From NCBI RefSeq assembly GCF_040545875.1, contig NZ_JBEPMR010000004.1: a stretch of DNA of 64,000 bases; one strand, 5' to 3'. Positions 1 through 8,273 of the stretch are shown one piece after another. Numbering within the stretch: position 1 is the first letter of the stretch; each line of letters begins with the position of its first letter. Made by a program: the position numbers and the translations under genes. The stretch comes from Faecalicatena_A orotica (GTDB taxonomy: Bacteria; Bacillota; Clostridia; Lachnospirales; Lachnospiraceae). The notes under the pieces are model-generated. The model was given only the letters and a program-made list of their open reading frames with translations, did not search any database and was not told the DNA's origin.

Positions 1-1
1 C

Positions 2-427
2 CATGCAATGCCCGACTGGGGAGATACCTTCGTTGATGTGGACCTGAGCGAACAGCACATGTGGTATGTCGTAAATGGTTCTATCGCCCTTGAAACAGAT
101 GTAATCACCGGAGAACCAATCCCTGAAAAAATCACTCCCGAGGGCACTTACTCTCTGCAGGATAAAAAGATGCATGAAATACTGGTCGGCAGTATCGATC
201 CCGCCACCGGGAAACCTTCCTATGAGACAGAAGTGACCTACTGGATGCGCATCACATGGGATACGGGCATCGGTCTGCACGATGCCACATGGCAGAGTGG
301 ATTTGGGGGAAACCTGTATCAGATCCCCAATATCGGATCGCACGGATGCATTAATATGCCACTTGACATGGCCGGTTCTTTGTACGACATGATAGAAATA
401 GGAACGCCTGTCATTGTTCACTATTAA
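2..427 (+). CDS. L,D-transpeptidase (YkuD domain), C-terminal part
   Basis: The reading frame is open to the left edge, so the gene begins outside the window and only about 141 residues of its C-terminal part are visible. It contains the YkuD active-site signature SHGCINMP (Cys nucleophile, upstream catalytic His) near residue 115, preceded by GLHDATW, another conserved YkuD stretch. This family makes 3-3 peptidoglycan cross-links or attaches proteins to the wall, and acts outside the membrane. The ATG at 8 is unlikely to be the start because YkuD proteins have more N-terminal sequence. A bidirectional hairpin terminator follows the stop. Confidence 0.9.
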   Translation, partial: HAMPDWGDTFVDVDLSEQHMWYVVNGSIALETDVITGEPIPEKITPEGTYSLQDKKMHEILVGSIDPATGKPSYETEVTYWMRITWDTGIGLHDATWQSGFGGNLYQIPNIGSHGCINMPLDMAGSLYDMIEIGTPVIVHY

Positions 428-445
428 CAAGCTTATACCACGATG

Positions 446-491
446 AAAAAGAGCCGGAACCAGACATATTTGTATCTGATTCCGACTCTTG
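446..491. terminator. Bidirectional hairpin terminator
   Basis: A long imperfect stem pairs AAGAGCCGGAACCAGA with TCTGATTCCGACTCTT around a 9-nt loop. It sits between two convergent genes, the YkuD gene ending at 427 and the GH3 gene ending at 501, so it can serve both strands. Confidence 0.8.
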
Positions 492-500
492 ACTATCCGG

Positions 501-3485
501 CTAGACCGTTTTCCGTTTCTTATACTTTTTGAAAAGCAGTATTTCACTTCCTACAAAGAGTATAGCCAGCAGTACATCCACACCGATAAATATCTTTACC
601 CATCCCGGTGTCCCCGTTTCCTTAGCCATTGCATTGGAATTTGCCAGCGCATACAGGTTCTCATGACTCGCCCTGCGAAGTGCAGTAACGGTATTGGCAT
701 CCTCTGTATTTGTGATCAGGCCATCTCCGCCTGTCATGGAAAGCCCCTGTGTTAAACCGCTGCGGATCCCCCTGTTCAGATCCATATAGAAGTCAGCAAG
801 CGGGTCCATCGCATCTGTGATTACAGCTCCGTGGAATCCCCATTCATCCCGCAGCACAGTCTGAAGCAGTGACTGGCAGCTTCCTGCCCACTGGGTTCCG
901 ATTGAGTTAAAGGATGACATGCATCCAAGGCTTCCACCTTCTTTAAAGCTCTTTTCAAATGCCTTTAGATAGATTTCCCTGATCGACTGTTCCGTTGCCC
1001 AGGTACATATACCGTTTGTTCTGTTTGTTTCCTGGTCATTCAAAGCGAAATGTTTTACATAGCAGATAACTCCCTGTGAAGTGGCTCCGCCTACTTCTTT
1101 GCCGCCTATGATGCCTGCCAGTGTACCGTCTTCTGAATAATACTCAAAATTTCTTCCCGCAAATGCACTGCGGTGGGTATTCATGGCAGGACCATACCAT
1201 CCTGTCACGCCGAGTTCTACACACTCTTTTCCAACCTGTTCTCCCCTCGCCTGTGCCAGTTCTTTATTCCATGTGGCTGCAATCATAGCTGCCGGAGGAT
1301 ATGCCACTCCGCTGATACTGGAGTTGAAATTGCTCGTAATCCCTGCTGGTCCGTCACATGCAGTGGATTCAGCCGCCTCAGCAGAATCTACAGCTATCAT
1401 ATGGAAACCTCCGTCAGCAACCAGTGCAGACATTTCATCTACAGTCATCTGGTCAAGCAGCTCATCCCATTTAGCATCATCATAATCAAGTCCCTTCATA
1501 TCCTGTATTGTCAGGCCATTGTCAGCCCCTGTCACAGGCATTTCTGCATCCGGGTCATCATATTCTGAAGCATCATATGTATTTTTGCATTGATAATCTG
1601 CAATCTGCTCTGATGTCATTTCTACATTTCCCGGTGCTTTTGTAACTTCATCATAGTTGGCAAATCCATCTTTTCTGCTGAGATAAGTCACATCTCCCCT
1701 TGCAAAATCGAACTGATTTGTTACAGCTGTTTCGTCAGTAGAACGCTTTCCGTCATTCTCGTCATTATATATGATATCTTTCTCAACAGTAATTTTCTCT
1801 GAATCTAATATTGTATGAGAATCGCTGTTAAGTGTAATTGCATAGTCACCATGCTCAAGAACATAACTCTTGTTGTTTATGTCATCATAGGATGCCATAT
1901 CTTCATAGTTGAAGGTAATACTAATTGTCTGTGAATCTCCCGGTTCCAGAATTTCTGTTTTTTCGAAATCAAGAAGATTCGTACTTGCTTTTTCAATTCC
2001 ACCATTATAATACGGAGGCGTATAATAAATCTCCACAACATCTTTCCCGGCAGTATCACCAGTATTCTCCACAACCACCTCTAATGTAACGGATGTTCCA
2101 TCGTCTTTTATGCTGGTGATTTCCTTATCAAAAGTTGTATAAGACAGACCGTAGCCAAACGGATACTGTACCACGGAATCATAATCAATCTGCCCTTCAG
2201 CTGCCGCTGTTTCATAATATTTGTATCCTACATAAATGCCTTCCACATAGTTTACAAACTTAGCTTTATTCTCCTCTGATCCTGTGATTTCATTTGAATT
2301 ACTGTAGTCGAAATTCCCAAAATTATTGTAAACAGGTGTAGACATTAAATCATACACATAGGTATCTACCAGTTTTCCTGAAGGATTTACATCTCCGCAC
2401 ATGATAGAGCCGAGTGCATTAAATCCTGTCTCCCCTGCGCCTGCACACCACAGTGCAGCCTTGATATTTTCATACTCGTCAAGCCATCCAAGCTCCATTG
2501 CATTTGCTGAGTTTATAATAACGTAAACTTTTTCAAAGCTGTCATTTACACGCTCAACCATCTCTGCTTCTCTTGCTGTTAATTCCAGATAGCTCTTTTC
2601 TGAACTCAAATCTTCTTCATTTGTAGAATATGTAACTTCTCCTCCCATCTGAGTTGTATTGTATGTATTCTCATCTGACATTTTCTCGGGCAGGTCAGGG
2701 CCTTCTCCGCCTGCACGAGTGATTACTATGACTGCCGTATCAGAAAACGCCTCTGCATCCTCAAAAATACTGTTTTCATCATATTCTTCCATAGTCGGCT
2801 GGGGTGATGTCCAGTCTACTTCTCCCATACCGATAGACGGCCGGTCTGAACGATACTCTTTATAGAAGTCTGTCAGTGCAGTATTCAGTTCAAATCCAGC
2901 ATTTTCAAGTCCCTGAAGCAACGACACAGCATTTTCTTCAGAAACACTTCCTGAACCCGTACCGCCATAAATAGGCTGCGTACTCCCCCAACCGAATACA
3001 TTCAGTTTAGTACCCTTATTGACAGGCAGTGCATTATCTTCATTTTTTAAAAGTACAACGCCTTCATCAGCAATCTCTTCGCATAACTCTATGGATGCTT
3101 GTTTTGTCTCTTCACTTAACCCTTCAGAGCCTGTCATCACTTTATTAATCAGAGAGTACTCTATATTCAGACAGATTACATTTGCTGCAACAGCAACCGC
3201 GAGAATACTGGCCAGAATAGACTGGCCACGCACCATTTTCCTGATACCCACTTCTTTTCTGGCCACTGCAATACTCACGATAACCGCTGCTATAATCACA
3301 ACTACTGCTATAATCAGCGGCACTTTAATCGCATTCAGTGTACTGTACACATCATCCATTGATACTGAAACTGCACCGCCGAAAAGCATATCATAAATCT
3401 TTCGGTAAGCAAAATAGGCGGCTGCCACTATTACTGCCACTATAATCAGCGGCTTTAACCATTTGTTCTTTTTCTCTTCCATCAT
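501..3485 (-). CDS. Membrane-anchored GH3 beta-glucosidase-like protein with swapped domains
   Basis: A 994-residue glycoside hydrolase family 3 protein. Three hydrophobic segments lie in the first ~115 residues and one near 965-985, followed by a KKYKKRK tail, so the catalytic part is probably displayed outside and tethered at both ends. The domain order is reversed relative to most GH3 enzymes: the (alpha/beta) C-type domain comes first (VLLKNEDNALPV near 145), then a fibronectin III-like region, then the TIM-barrel N-type domain (ACDGPAGI, KHFALNDQETNR, nucleophile Asp ~891 in VITDAMD). The reversed order is known from some rumen Firmicute beta-glucosidases. ATG codons sit at 3485 and 3482; the second has better spacing to AGGAG. 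It is divergent from a LytTR two-component pair that may control it (inference). The exact substrate is unknown. Confidence 0.85.
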   Translation of the reverse strand: MMEEKKNKWLKPLIIVAVIVAAAYFAYRKIYDMLFGGAVSVSMDDVYSTLNAIKVPLIIAVVVIIAAVIVSIAVARKEVGIRKMVRGQSILASILAVAVAANVICLNIEYSLINKVMTGSEGLSEETKQASIELCEEIADEGVVLLKNEDNALPVNKGTKLNVFGWGSTQPIYGGTGSGSVSEENAVSLLQGLENAGFELNTALTDFYKEYRSDRPSIGMGEVDWTSPQPTMEEYDENSIFEDAEAFSDTAVIVITRAGGEGPDLPEKMSDENTYNTTQMGGEVTYSTNEEDLSSEKSYLELTAREAEMVERVNDSFEKVYVIINSANAMELGWLDEYENIKAALWCAGAGETGFNALGSIMCGDVNPSGKLVDTYVYDLMSTPVYNNFGNFDYSNSNEITGSEENKAKFVNYVEGIYVGYKYYETAAAEGQIDYDSVVQYPFGYGLSYTTFDKEITSIKDDGTSVTLEVVVENTGDTAGKDVVEIYYTPPYYNGGIEKASTNLLDFEKTEILEPGDSQTISITFNYEDMASYDDINNKSYVLEHGDYAITLNSDSHTILDSEKITVEKDIIYNDENDGKRSTDETAVTNQFDFARGDVTYLSRKDGFANYDEVTKAPGNVEMTSEQIADYQCKNTYDASEYDDPDAEMPVTGADNGLTIQDMKGLDYDDAKWDELLDQMTVDEMSALVADGGFHMIAVDSAEAAESTACDGPAGITSNFNSSISGVAYPPAAMIAATWNKELAQARGEQVGKECVELGVTGWYGPAMNTHRSAFAGRNFEYYSEDGTLAGIIGGKEVGGATSQGVICYVKHFALNDQETNRTNGICTWATEQSIREIYLKAFEKSFKEGGSLGCMSSFNSIGTQWAGSCQSLLQTVLRDEWGFHGAVITDAMDPLADFYMDLNRGIRSGLTQGLSMTGGDGLITNTEDANTVTALRRASHENLYALANSNAMAKETGTPGWVKIFIGVDVLLAILFVGSEILLFKKYKKRKTV

Positions 3486-3620
3486 AACTCCTTTTCATAC
3501 TTTATTTGCGCGCGCTTTTTAAAACTATTATGATTTTAACAGCCATAAAAGCATTTTTATATTTATTCGACATGACAGGTAAAAATATAGTATGAAATGC
3601 ACCCGTAATTTCTAAATGAA

Positions 3621-3649
3621 ATGACATCAAAACAAAATGGTAGTATAAT
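3621..3649 (+). promoter_or_regulatory. Promoter of the LytTR two-component operon
   Basis: ATGACA (3621-3626), a 17-bp spacer and a perfect TATAAT (3644-3649), 64 bp upstream of the response regulator ATG. Confidence 0.6.
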
Positions 3650-3666
3650 AAAATCTGTTTAAAGAT

Positions 3667-3694
3667 ATAAGACTTTAAAAGAGGTATGTCTTAT
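3667..3694 (+). promoter_or_regulatory. Inverted repeat in the leader of the two-component operon
   Basis: ATAAGAC at 3667-3673 is repeated inverted as GTCTTAT at 3688-3694 with a 14-nt loop, between the promoter and the AGGAGGAG ribosome site. It could be an operator or an RNA hairpin; the sequence does not decide this. Confidence 0.35.
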
Positions 3695-3712
3695 CACAGG
3701 AGGAGTTAACAT

Positions 3713-4441
3713 ATGAACACTTATCGTGCAGCAATATGCGAGGATAGTCCGAGGACTCTCGATGTCATACACGAACAGCTTTCTGAGGAGTTCTCCCGAC
3801 GGGATTTCAATATAGTTTTTGACTGTTATACTGAACCAAAGAAGCTGTTGGAAGTCTGTCATTCTAACAGGAAATATCAAATCCTTTTTCTCGATATTGA
3901 TATGCCCGAAATTAACGGGATTGAATTGTGCCGCAGAATACGGAGTGATTATCCTGAGGTGATTACAGTGTTCATCTCTGGAAAGGAAAAGATGGTCTTC
4001 CAGACTTTCGAAGTGCGTCCTTTTCGTTTTATCCGCAAGAGTCATTTTACGGAGGAACTCCCTGCACTGGTAAATGACATCATTCATGAAATGAGGATGC
4101 AGGAAGGCACCTCTGTTTCTGTAGAAGAACGTTACTCCGGTAATATTTATTCACTGAATACCAATCAAATAATCTATATTGAATCTCTCGTTAAAAACTG
4201 CCGTATAGTACTTACCACTCAGGAACTTTTAATTCAATACCGGATTAAGGATTTTGAAGCTCTGCTGAAACAATATGGTTTCCTGCGCCCACACAGAAGT
4301 TTCCTTGTTAATTACAGGTACATATTTAGCATTCAAAAAAACACCTTAATACTTGATAATAAAGAAACAATTCCTTTGAGCAGAAATCGGATTACTACGA
4401 TAAAAGAAGAATTTATTACATTGAATTACGGAGGCGCTTAA
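3713..4441 (+). CDS. LytTR-family response regulator (AgrA/VirR-like)
   Basis: 242 residues. An N-terminal receiver domain has the phosphoacceptor Asp in FLDIDMPEINGIEL (near residue 62) and acidic residues early (CEDS). The C-terminal LytTR DNA-binding domain spans about 140-240 and ends with the typical RPHRSFLVNYRYI block. The start is set by AGGAGGAGTTAACAT just upstream. The stop codon TAA is directly followed by the ATG of the histidine kinase, so the two are co-transcribed and probably translationally coupled. Family members usually respond to peptide or cell-envelope signals; the targets here are unknown, and the divergent GH3 gene is a candidate by position only. Confidence 0.93.
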   Translation: MNTYRAAICEDSPRTLDVIHEQLSEEFSRRDFNIVFDCYTEPKKLLEVCHSNRKYQILFLDIDMPEINGIELCRRIRSDYPEVITVFISGKEKMVFQTFEVRPFRFIRKSHFTEELPALVNDIIHEMRMQEGTSVSVEERYSGNIYSLNTNQIIYIESLVKNCRIVLTTQELLIQYRIKDFEALLKQYGFLRPHRSFLVNYRYIFSIQKNTLILDNKETIPLSRNRITTIKEEFITLNYGGA

Positions 4442-5725
4442 ATGTTTCAAACAATATTAATATGGACGGAGGCAACATTTACCTTCGCTTTCCTGATTCT
4501 TGCACTTGCCTGTACATATCCTTTTAAGAAAAACAGATTTCCAGCGTATGCGGTCACCATATTCTGGATTCTCCTTTTTACGGCAGTGTATAAACCGTTG
4601 GAAATCTATACCGGAAGCTTTTACGTTTACCTTGCTGTTGTGTTTATATTTGCATTTCTGTTCACCTTTTTATTCCAAAAGCAGGGATTGTTTGCCAAAA
4701 CAGCATTTATCATCGCTTACATCTGCAGCATTGTTTTTATAAAATCAAGTCTCCTTCCTCTTTTATCCGCTACGCATCAAACTCTGGATGGAGAACTTAC
4801 AGCTGCCGGACATGCCATATTTTATACGGCCCTCGCGATGTGTACTTTGTTTTTCAGTTCTCATCCACTGATTTTTCAGCCCCAGCTGCCTCAAAAGTAT
4901 ATTTGTTTAATGACACTCTCCCCATTTGCTATTGCAGTTCTGGCTCAGATGTATATTTCTTTTGCCAGACAGAATGACTCTAATTTATTTTTTTCTGTTG
5001 CAATGCCGCTCTGTATCCTATGTATAATACTGATTAATTACTACCTGAATTATCTGATTATTTCTACTTTTGAAAATGTACTTGAAACTAATAGTTTTAA
5101 CCAGAAACTGCAGTTACAGATTGATAATATGAACCGCTCTTCGGCAATAATCTCACAAATACGTCAGGAAAAGCACGAACTGAGGAATAATTATTTTTAT
5201 ATACAGTCACTGGTGAAAAGAAAAAATTATGAAGAACTTGAAAAATATCTGGATACAGAACTTGAATATCGTTTTAATACTATGGAAGAATTTCAGACCG
5301 GCAATGTCATGCTTGACCACCTGCTCACACAGAAAGTCAGTGAGGCACGGGAACAACAGATTCATGTAATTACAGACATTCTCCTGATATCGAAAATTTC
5401 TATAAAAGATAACGACTTATGTGCTGTGCTAATGAACCTGTTGGATAACGCTATAGATGCCAGCAAAGCAGAAATCGAAAAAGATATTCATATCACACTT
5501 TCTGTAGTTAAAAATTACCTGAATATTCAGGTGAAAAATAAATGCTCCTATGATGTTCTGAAAGAAAACAAGACCTTGAAGACAACTAAAAATGATAAAG
5601 ATAATCATGGGCTTGGGCTTAAAATCATCCACTCCATTGTTGATAAGTATAATGGAATTTTTAAAGCCAGTATGGAAAACGGTTACTTTGTCGTACATAT
5701 TATGCTGGAATTGAATGATATGTAG
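4442..5725 (+). CDS. Sensor histidine kinase, AgrC-like (GHKL ATPase)
   Basis: 427 residues. About six hydrophobic segments fill the first ~210 residues, followed by a coiled dimerisation segment with the phospho-acceptor region (QEKHELRNNYFYIQSLV) and a GHKL ATPase domain with N box LLDNAIDASK and G box GLGLKIIHS. This is the AgrC/ComD type of polytopic kinase paired with LytTR regulators. No agrB or agrD-like gene accompanies it, so the signal is unknown. It starts right after the regulator stop with ACGGAGGCG as ribosome site. Confidence 0.9.
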   Translation: MFQTILIWTEATFTFAFLILALACTYPFKKNRFPAYAVTIFWILLFTAVYKPLEIYTGSFYVYLAVVFIFAFLFTFLFQKQGLFAKTAFIIAYICSIVFIKSSLLPLLSATHQTLDGELTAAGHAIFYTALAMCTLFFSSHPLIFQPQLPQKYICLMTLSPFAIAVLAQMYISFARQNDSNLFFSVAMPLCILCIILINYYLNYLIISTFENVLETNSFNQKLQLQIDNMNRSSAIISQIRQEKHELRNNYFYIQSLVKRKNYEELEKYLDTELEYRFNTMEEFQTGNVMLDHLLTQKVSEAREQQIHVITDILLISKISIKDNDLCAVLMNLLDNAIDASKAEIEKDIHITLSVVKNYLNIQVKNKCSYDVLKENKTLKTTKNDKDNHGLGLKIIHSIVDKYNGIFKASMENGYFVVHIMLELNDM

Positions 5726-5811
5726 GTTACTGTCTATTATTTGGGGCCGGCTCTTTGGCAATGTTATGCTAAGGCCCCAGCGTGGTAACCGGCTGGGGAC
5801 TGAACAGTAAC
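5726..5811. other. Nested inverted repeats in intergenic DNA
   Basis: An outer GTTACTGT (5726-5733)/ACAGTAAC (5804-5811) pair encloses TGGGGCC (5742-5748)/GGCCCCA (5773-5779). It lies directly after the kinase stop and could act as a transcript end, although no T-run follows. A similar GTTACTGTT hairpin lies after the second Rpn copy at 8238-8271. No gene is visible between 5726 and 6107. Confidence 0.45.
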
Positions 5812-5851
5812 ACAGTCTGTTTCCTTATTCCAATTTCGTCAAATTGCCTAA

Positions 5852-5880
5852 TTGCTCTTTCCGTTATCCCATGCTATACT
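5852..5880 (+). promoter_or_regulatory. Promoter of the first Rpn-type nuclease gene
   Basis: TTGCTC (5852-5857), 17 bp, TATACT (5875-5880). The same block (TTGCGC, 17 bp, TATACT) survives upstream of the broken third copy near 25.4 kb, which supports it as part of the element. The second copy lacks it. Confidence 0.5.
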
Positions 5881-5886
5881 CTCATC

Positions 5887-6989
5887 AGAAACTTCGAAAG
5901 GTAATCGCCTTTCATTTTTCAGTCGGCATCTCGCCGATTTATCCCATTAATTACTTATTAGAACCGCAGAAAACAATGAATTCCCTACATTTTTAAGGTA
6001 CTTCTGTCTTTTACATATTTACATATCGTGATATGATAATAATAAATCAGAATAACTCCTTACATGTGTACCATTCATTTTCTGCACAGGAAAGGAGATT
6101 TCATTTTATGACCAAAGACAACTTTATTATGTTACCCACTGTAGACTTTTGTTTCAAGGAACTGATGCAGAACTCCAAAGTCAGGAAAGGCTTCATTTCA
6201 GCATTGCTGAACCTGTCACCGGACGAAGTAGAGGATACGGTCCTTTTACCCACGCTGCTTCCGAGAGACTCGGCTGATGACAAACTGGGAATTATGGATG
6301 TACGGGTACTGCTTAAAGACGGGACGCAGATGAACATGGAAATGCAGGTCAAATACTTTGAATACTGGGATGAACGCGCCTTGTTCTACCTTAGTAAGAT
6401 GTTTGACAGCCAGATCCGCAAGGGTGAATCCTATGAAAAACTGCAGAAGTGTATTCATGTAAGTATTTTAGACTTCATCCATTTTCCGAATGACAACAAG
6501 TGTTACCGCAGGATTCATTTCCGGGATGACAGCACCTATGAACTGTATTCCGATAAAATGGAGCTTCAGATACTGGAGTTAAAAAAACTGTCTCCGGACG
6601 TTAAGACCAGTGAGGATGTACTTACATGGATGAAGTTCTTCAGTGGAAAAAGCAGAAAGGAGTTTCAGAATATGGCTAAGACAAATGAATATCTGGATGA
6701 AGCATACAATACACTGCTCAATTTAAGTGCTGATGAGAAGAAACGGTTAGAATATGAGGCACGGGAAAAAGCTTTGAAGGATTATAATACCCAGATCAGC
6801 AGTGCTGAAAAAAGAGGACTTAAGGCTGGAGAAGAGATTGGGCGCAAGGCTGGGGAAGAAAGTGGGCTGCGCAGAGGCATTCAGGAGGCCCGGCAGGTTT
6901 TCAAACTATATATGCAGGGCAAATCTCCGGAAGAAATTGCGGACCTCTGTGATATCAGTATAGACAAAGTGAAGCAAATTTTAGATTAA
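5887..6989 (+). repeat. Direct repeat copy A carrying an Rpn nuclease gene
   Basis: About 1.1 kb that is repeated nearly identically at 7056-8146. Homology starts upstream of the gene (AGAAAC.TCGAAAGGT..TCACCTTTCA-type leader, GTCGGCATCTCGCCGAT hairpin) and runs to the stop codon, so leader and gene were duplicated as one unit. Confidence 0.85.
6108..6989 (+). CDS. Rpn-family PD-(D/E)XK nuclease / putative transposase, copy A
   Basis: 293 residues. The start MTKDNFIMLPTVDF follows a clear AAAGGAGATTT ribosome site; an upstream in-frame ATG at 6033 has none. The nuclease core shows the Asp of LGIMDVRVL and the ExQ pair of MNMEMQVKYFE, typical of the Rpn (recombination-promoting nuclease) family, often annotated as PD-(D/E)XK transposase. 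The C-terminal third is a charged coil with GLKAGEEIGRKAGEESG repeats and a small helix-turn-helix-like end (EEIADLCDISIDKVKQ). Such genes are variable in number between strains. Whether they move themselves or promote RecA-independent recombination is not shown here. Confidence 0.85.
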   Translation: MTKDNFIMLPTVDFCFKELMQNSKVRKGFISALLNLSPDEVEDTVLLPTLLPRDSADDKLGIMDVRVLLKDGTQMNMEMQVKYFEYWDERALFYLSKMFDSQIRKGESYEKLQKCIHVSILDFIHFPNDNKCYRRIHFRDDSTYELYSDKMELQILELKKLSPDVKTSEDVLTWMKFFSGKSRKEFQNMAKTNEYLDEAYNTLLNLSADEKKRLEYEAREKALKDYNTQISSAEKRGLKAGEEIGRKAGEESGLRRGIQEARQVFKLYMQGKSPEEIADLCDISIDKVKQILD

Positions 6990-7029
6990 CTCATTTACTG
7001 CTACAATCCTCCTAAAAGGCCTGAGTTGA

Positions 7030-7051
7030 GGGATACCCTTTCGGGTATCCC
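7030..7051. terminator. Hairpin after Rpn copy A
   Basis: A perfect 9-bp stem GGGATACCC-TTTC-GGGTATCCC 41 bp after the stop codon. No T-run follows, so it may be a processing or weak termination site, or the edge of the duplicated unit. Confidence 0.5.
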
Positions 7052-7055
7052 CCAT

Positions 7056-8146
7056 AGAAACATCGAAAGGTATTCACCTTTCATTTATCAATCGGCATCT
7101 CGCCGATTTATCCCATCAATTACTTATTAGAACCGCAGAAAACAATGAATTCTCTACATTTTTAAGGTACTTCTGTCTTTTACATATCTACATATCGTGA
7201 TATGATAATAATAAATCAGAATAACTCCTTACATGTGTACCATTCGTTTTCTGCACAGGAAAGGAGATTTCATTTTATGACCAAAGACAACTTTATTATG
7301 TTACCCACTGTGGACTTTTGTTTCAAGGAACTGATGCAGAACCCCAAAGTCAGGAAAGGCTTTATTTCTGCTTTGCTGAATCTGTCCCCGGATGAAGTTG
7401 AGGATACGGTTCTTCTGCCCACTCTGCTTCCCAGAGACTCAGCTGATGACAAGCAGGGGATCATGGATGTACGGGTACTGCTTAAGAACGGGACGCAAAT
7501 GAATATGGAAATGCAGGTCAAATATTTCGAATACTGGGATGAACGCGCCTTGTTCTATCTCAGTAAGATGTTTGACAGTCAGATTCACAAAGGCGAGTCC
7601 TATGAAAAACTGCAGAAGTGTATTCATGTAAGTATTTTAGACTTCATCCATTTTCCGAATGACAAAGAATGTTACCGAAGGATTCATTTCCGGGATGATA
7701 AGACATCTCATCTTTATTCGGATAAAATGGAGCTTCAGATACTGGAACTGAAAAAGCTGCCTTCAGATGTAAAGACCAGTCAGGACGTTCTTACATGGAT
7801 GAAGTTCTTCAGTGGAAAAAGCAGAAAGGAGTTTCAGAATATGGCTAAGACAAACGAATATCTGGATGAAGCATACAATACATTGCTTAATCTAAGTGCA
7901 GACGAGAAAAAACGTCTGGAATATGAGGCCCGTGAAAAGGCATTGAAAGATTATAATACCCAGATCAGCAGTGCTGAAAAAAGAGGACTTAAGGCTGGGG
8001 AAGAAAGCGGGTTACGAAGAGGCAAAGAGTTGGGCATTCAAGAGGCCCGGCAGGTTTTCAAACTATATATGCAGGGCAAATCTCCGGAAGAAATTGCGGA
8101 CCTCTGTGATATCAGTATAGACAAAGTGAAGCAAATTTTAGAATAA
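7056..8146 (+). repeat. Direct repeat copy B carrying an Rpn nuclease gene
   Basis: Second copy of the 5887-6989 unit. Differences in the gene are mainly silent third-position changes plus a rearranged GEE/GKE repeat near the C-terminus, so the copies have diverged under some selection or converted partly. Confidence 0.85.
7277..8146 (+). CDS. Rpn-family PD-(D/E)XK nuclease / putative transposase, copy B
   Basis: 289 residues, near-identical to the gene at 6108, with the same AAAGGAGATTT ribosome site and the same Asp and ExQ core (QGIMDVRVL, MNMEMQVKYFE). It differs mostly in the flexible C-terminal repeat (GLKAGEESGLRRGKELG), which is four residues shorter. It lacks the upstream TTGCTC/TATACT promoter of copy A, so it may depend on read-through from copy A or on another promoter. 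Both copies are intact. Confidence 0.85.
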   Translation: MTKDNFIMLPTVDFCFKELMQNPKVRKGFISALLNLSPDEVEDTVLLPTLLPRDSADDKQGIMDVRVLLKNGTQMNMEMQVKYFEYWDERALFYLSKMFDSQIHKGESYEKLQKCIHVSILDFIHFPNDKECYRRIHFRDDKTSHLYSDKMELQILELKKLPSDVKTSQDVLTWMKFFSGKSRKEFQNMAKTNEYLDEAYNTLLNLSADEKKRLEYEAREKALKDYNTQISSAEKRGLKAGEESGLRRGKELGIQEARQVFKLYMQGKSPEEIADLCDISIDKVKQILE

Positions 8147-8181
8147 TCATGTTCTCACATTTCAGATCATTAAGCACATAT

Positions 8182-8228
8182 GCCCCCCGCCTTTTATAAT
8201 ATCCATTATGGAACCAAAAGGCGGGGGC
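8182..8228. terminator. Strong GC-rich terminator hairpin
   Basis: GCCCCCCGCCTTTT (8182-8195) pairs with AAAAGGCGGGGGC (8216-8228) with one bulge. A-runs and T-runs flank both sides, and convergent genes lie on either side, so it probably works in both directions. Confidence 0.75.
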
Positions 8229-8237
8229 ACTTTATCA

Positions 8238-8271
8238 GTTACTGTTCACAGACAAGCCGGTAAACAGTAAC
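8238..8271. terminator. GTTACTGTT hairpin at the end of the glycoside operon
   Basis: GTTACTGTT (8238-8246) pairs with AACAGTAAC (8263-8271), starting 3 bp beyond the last gene of the minus-strand glycoside operon. The same half-site motif occurs at 5726 and 5804. Confidence 0.45.
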
Positions 8272-8273
8272 CT

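Noticed and set aside
3659..4087. Minus-strand open frame opposite the response regulator
   Set aside because: Antisense to a clear LytTR regulator, with no family features.
5726..6107. agrD/agrB-like peptide genes next to the AgrC-like kinase
   Set aside because: No open frame with the AgrD or AgrB pattern is visible on either strand.
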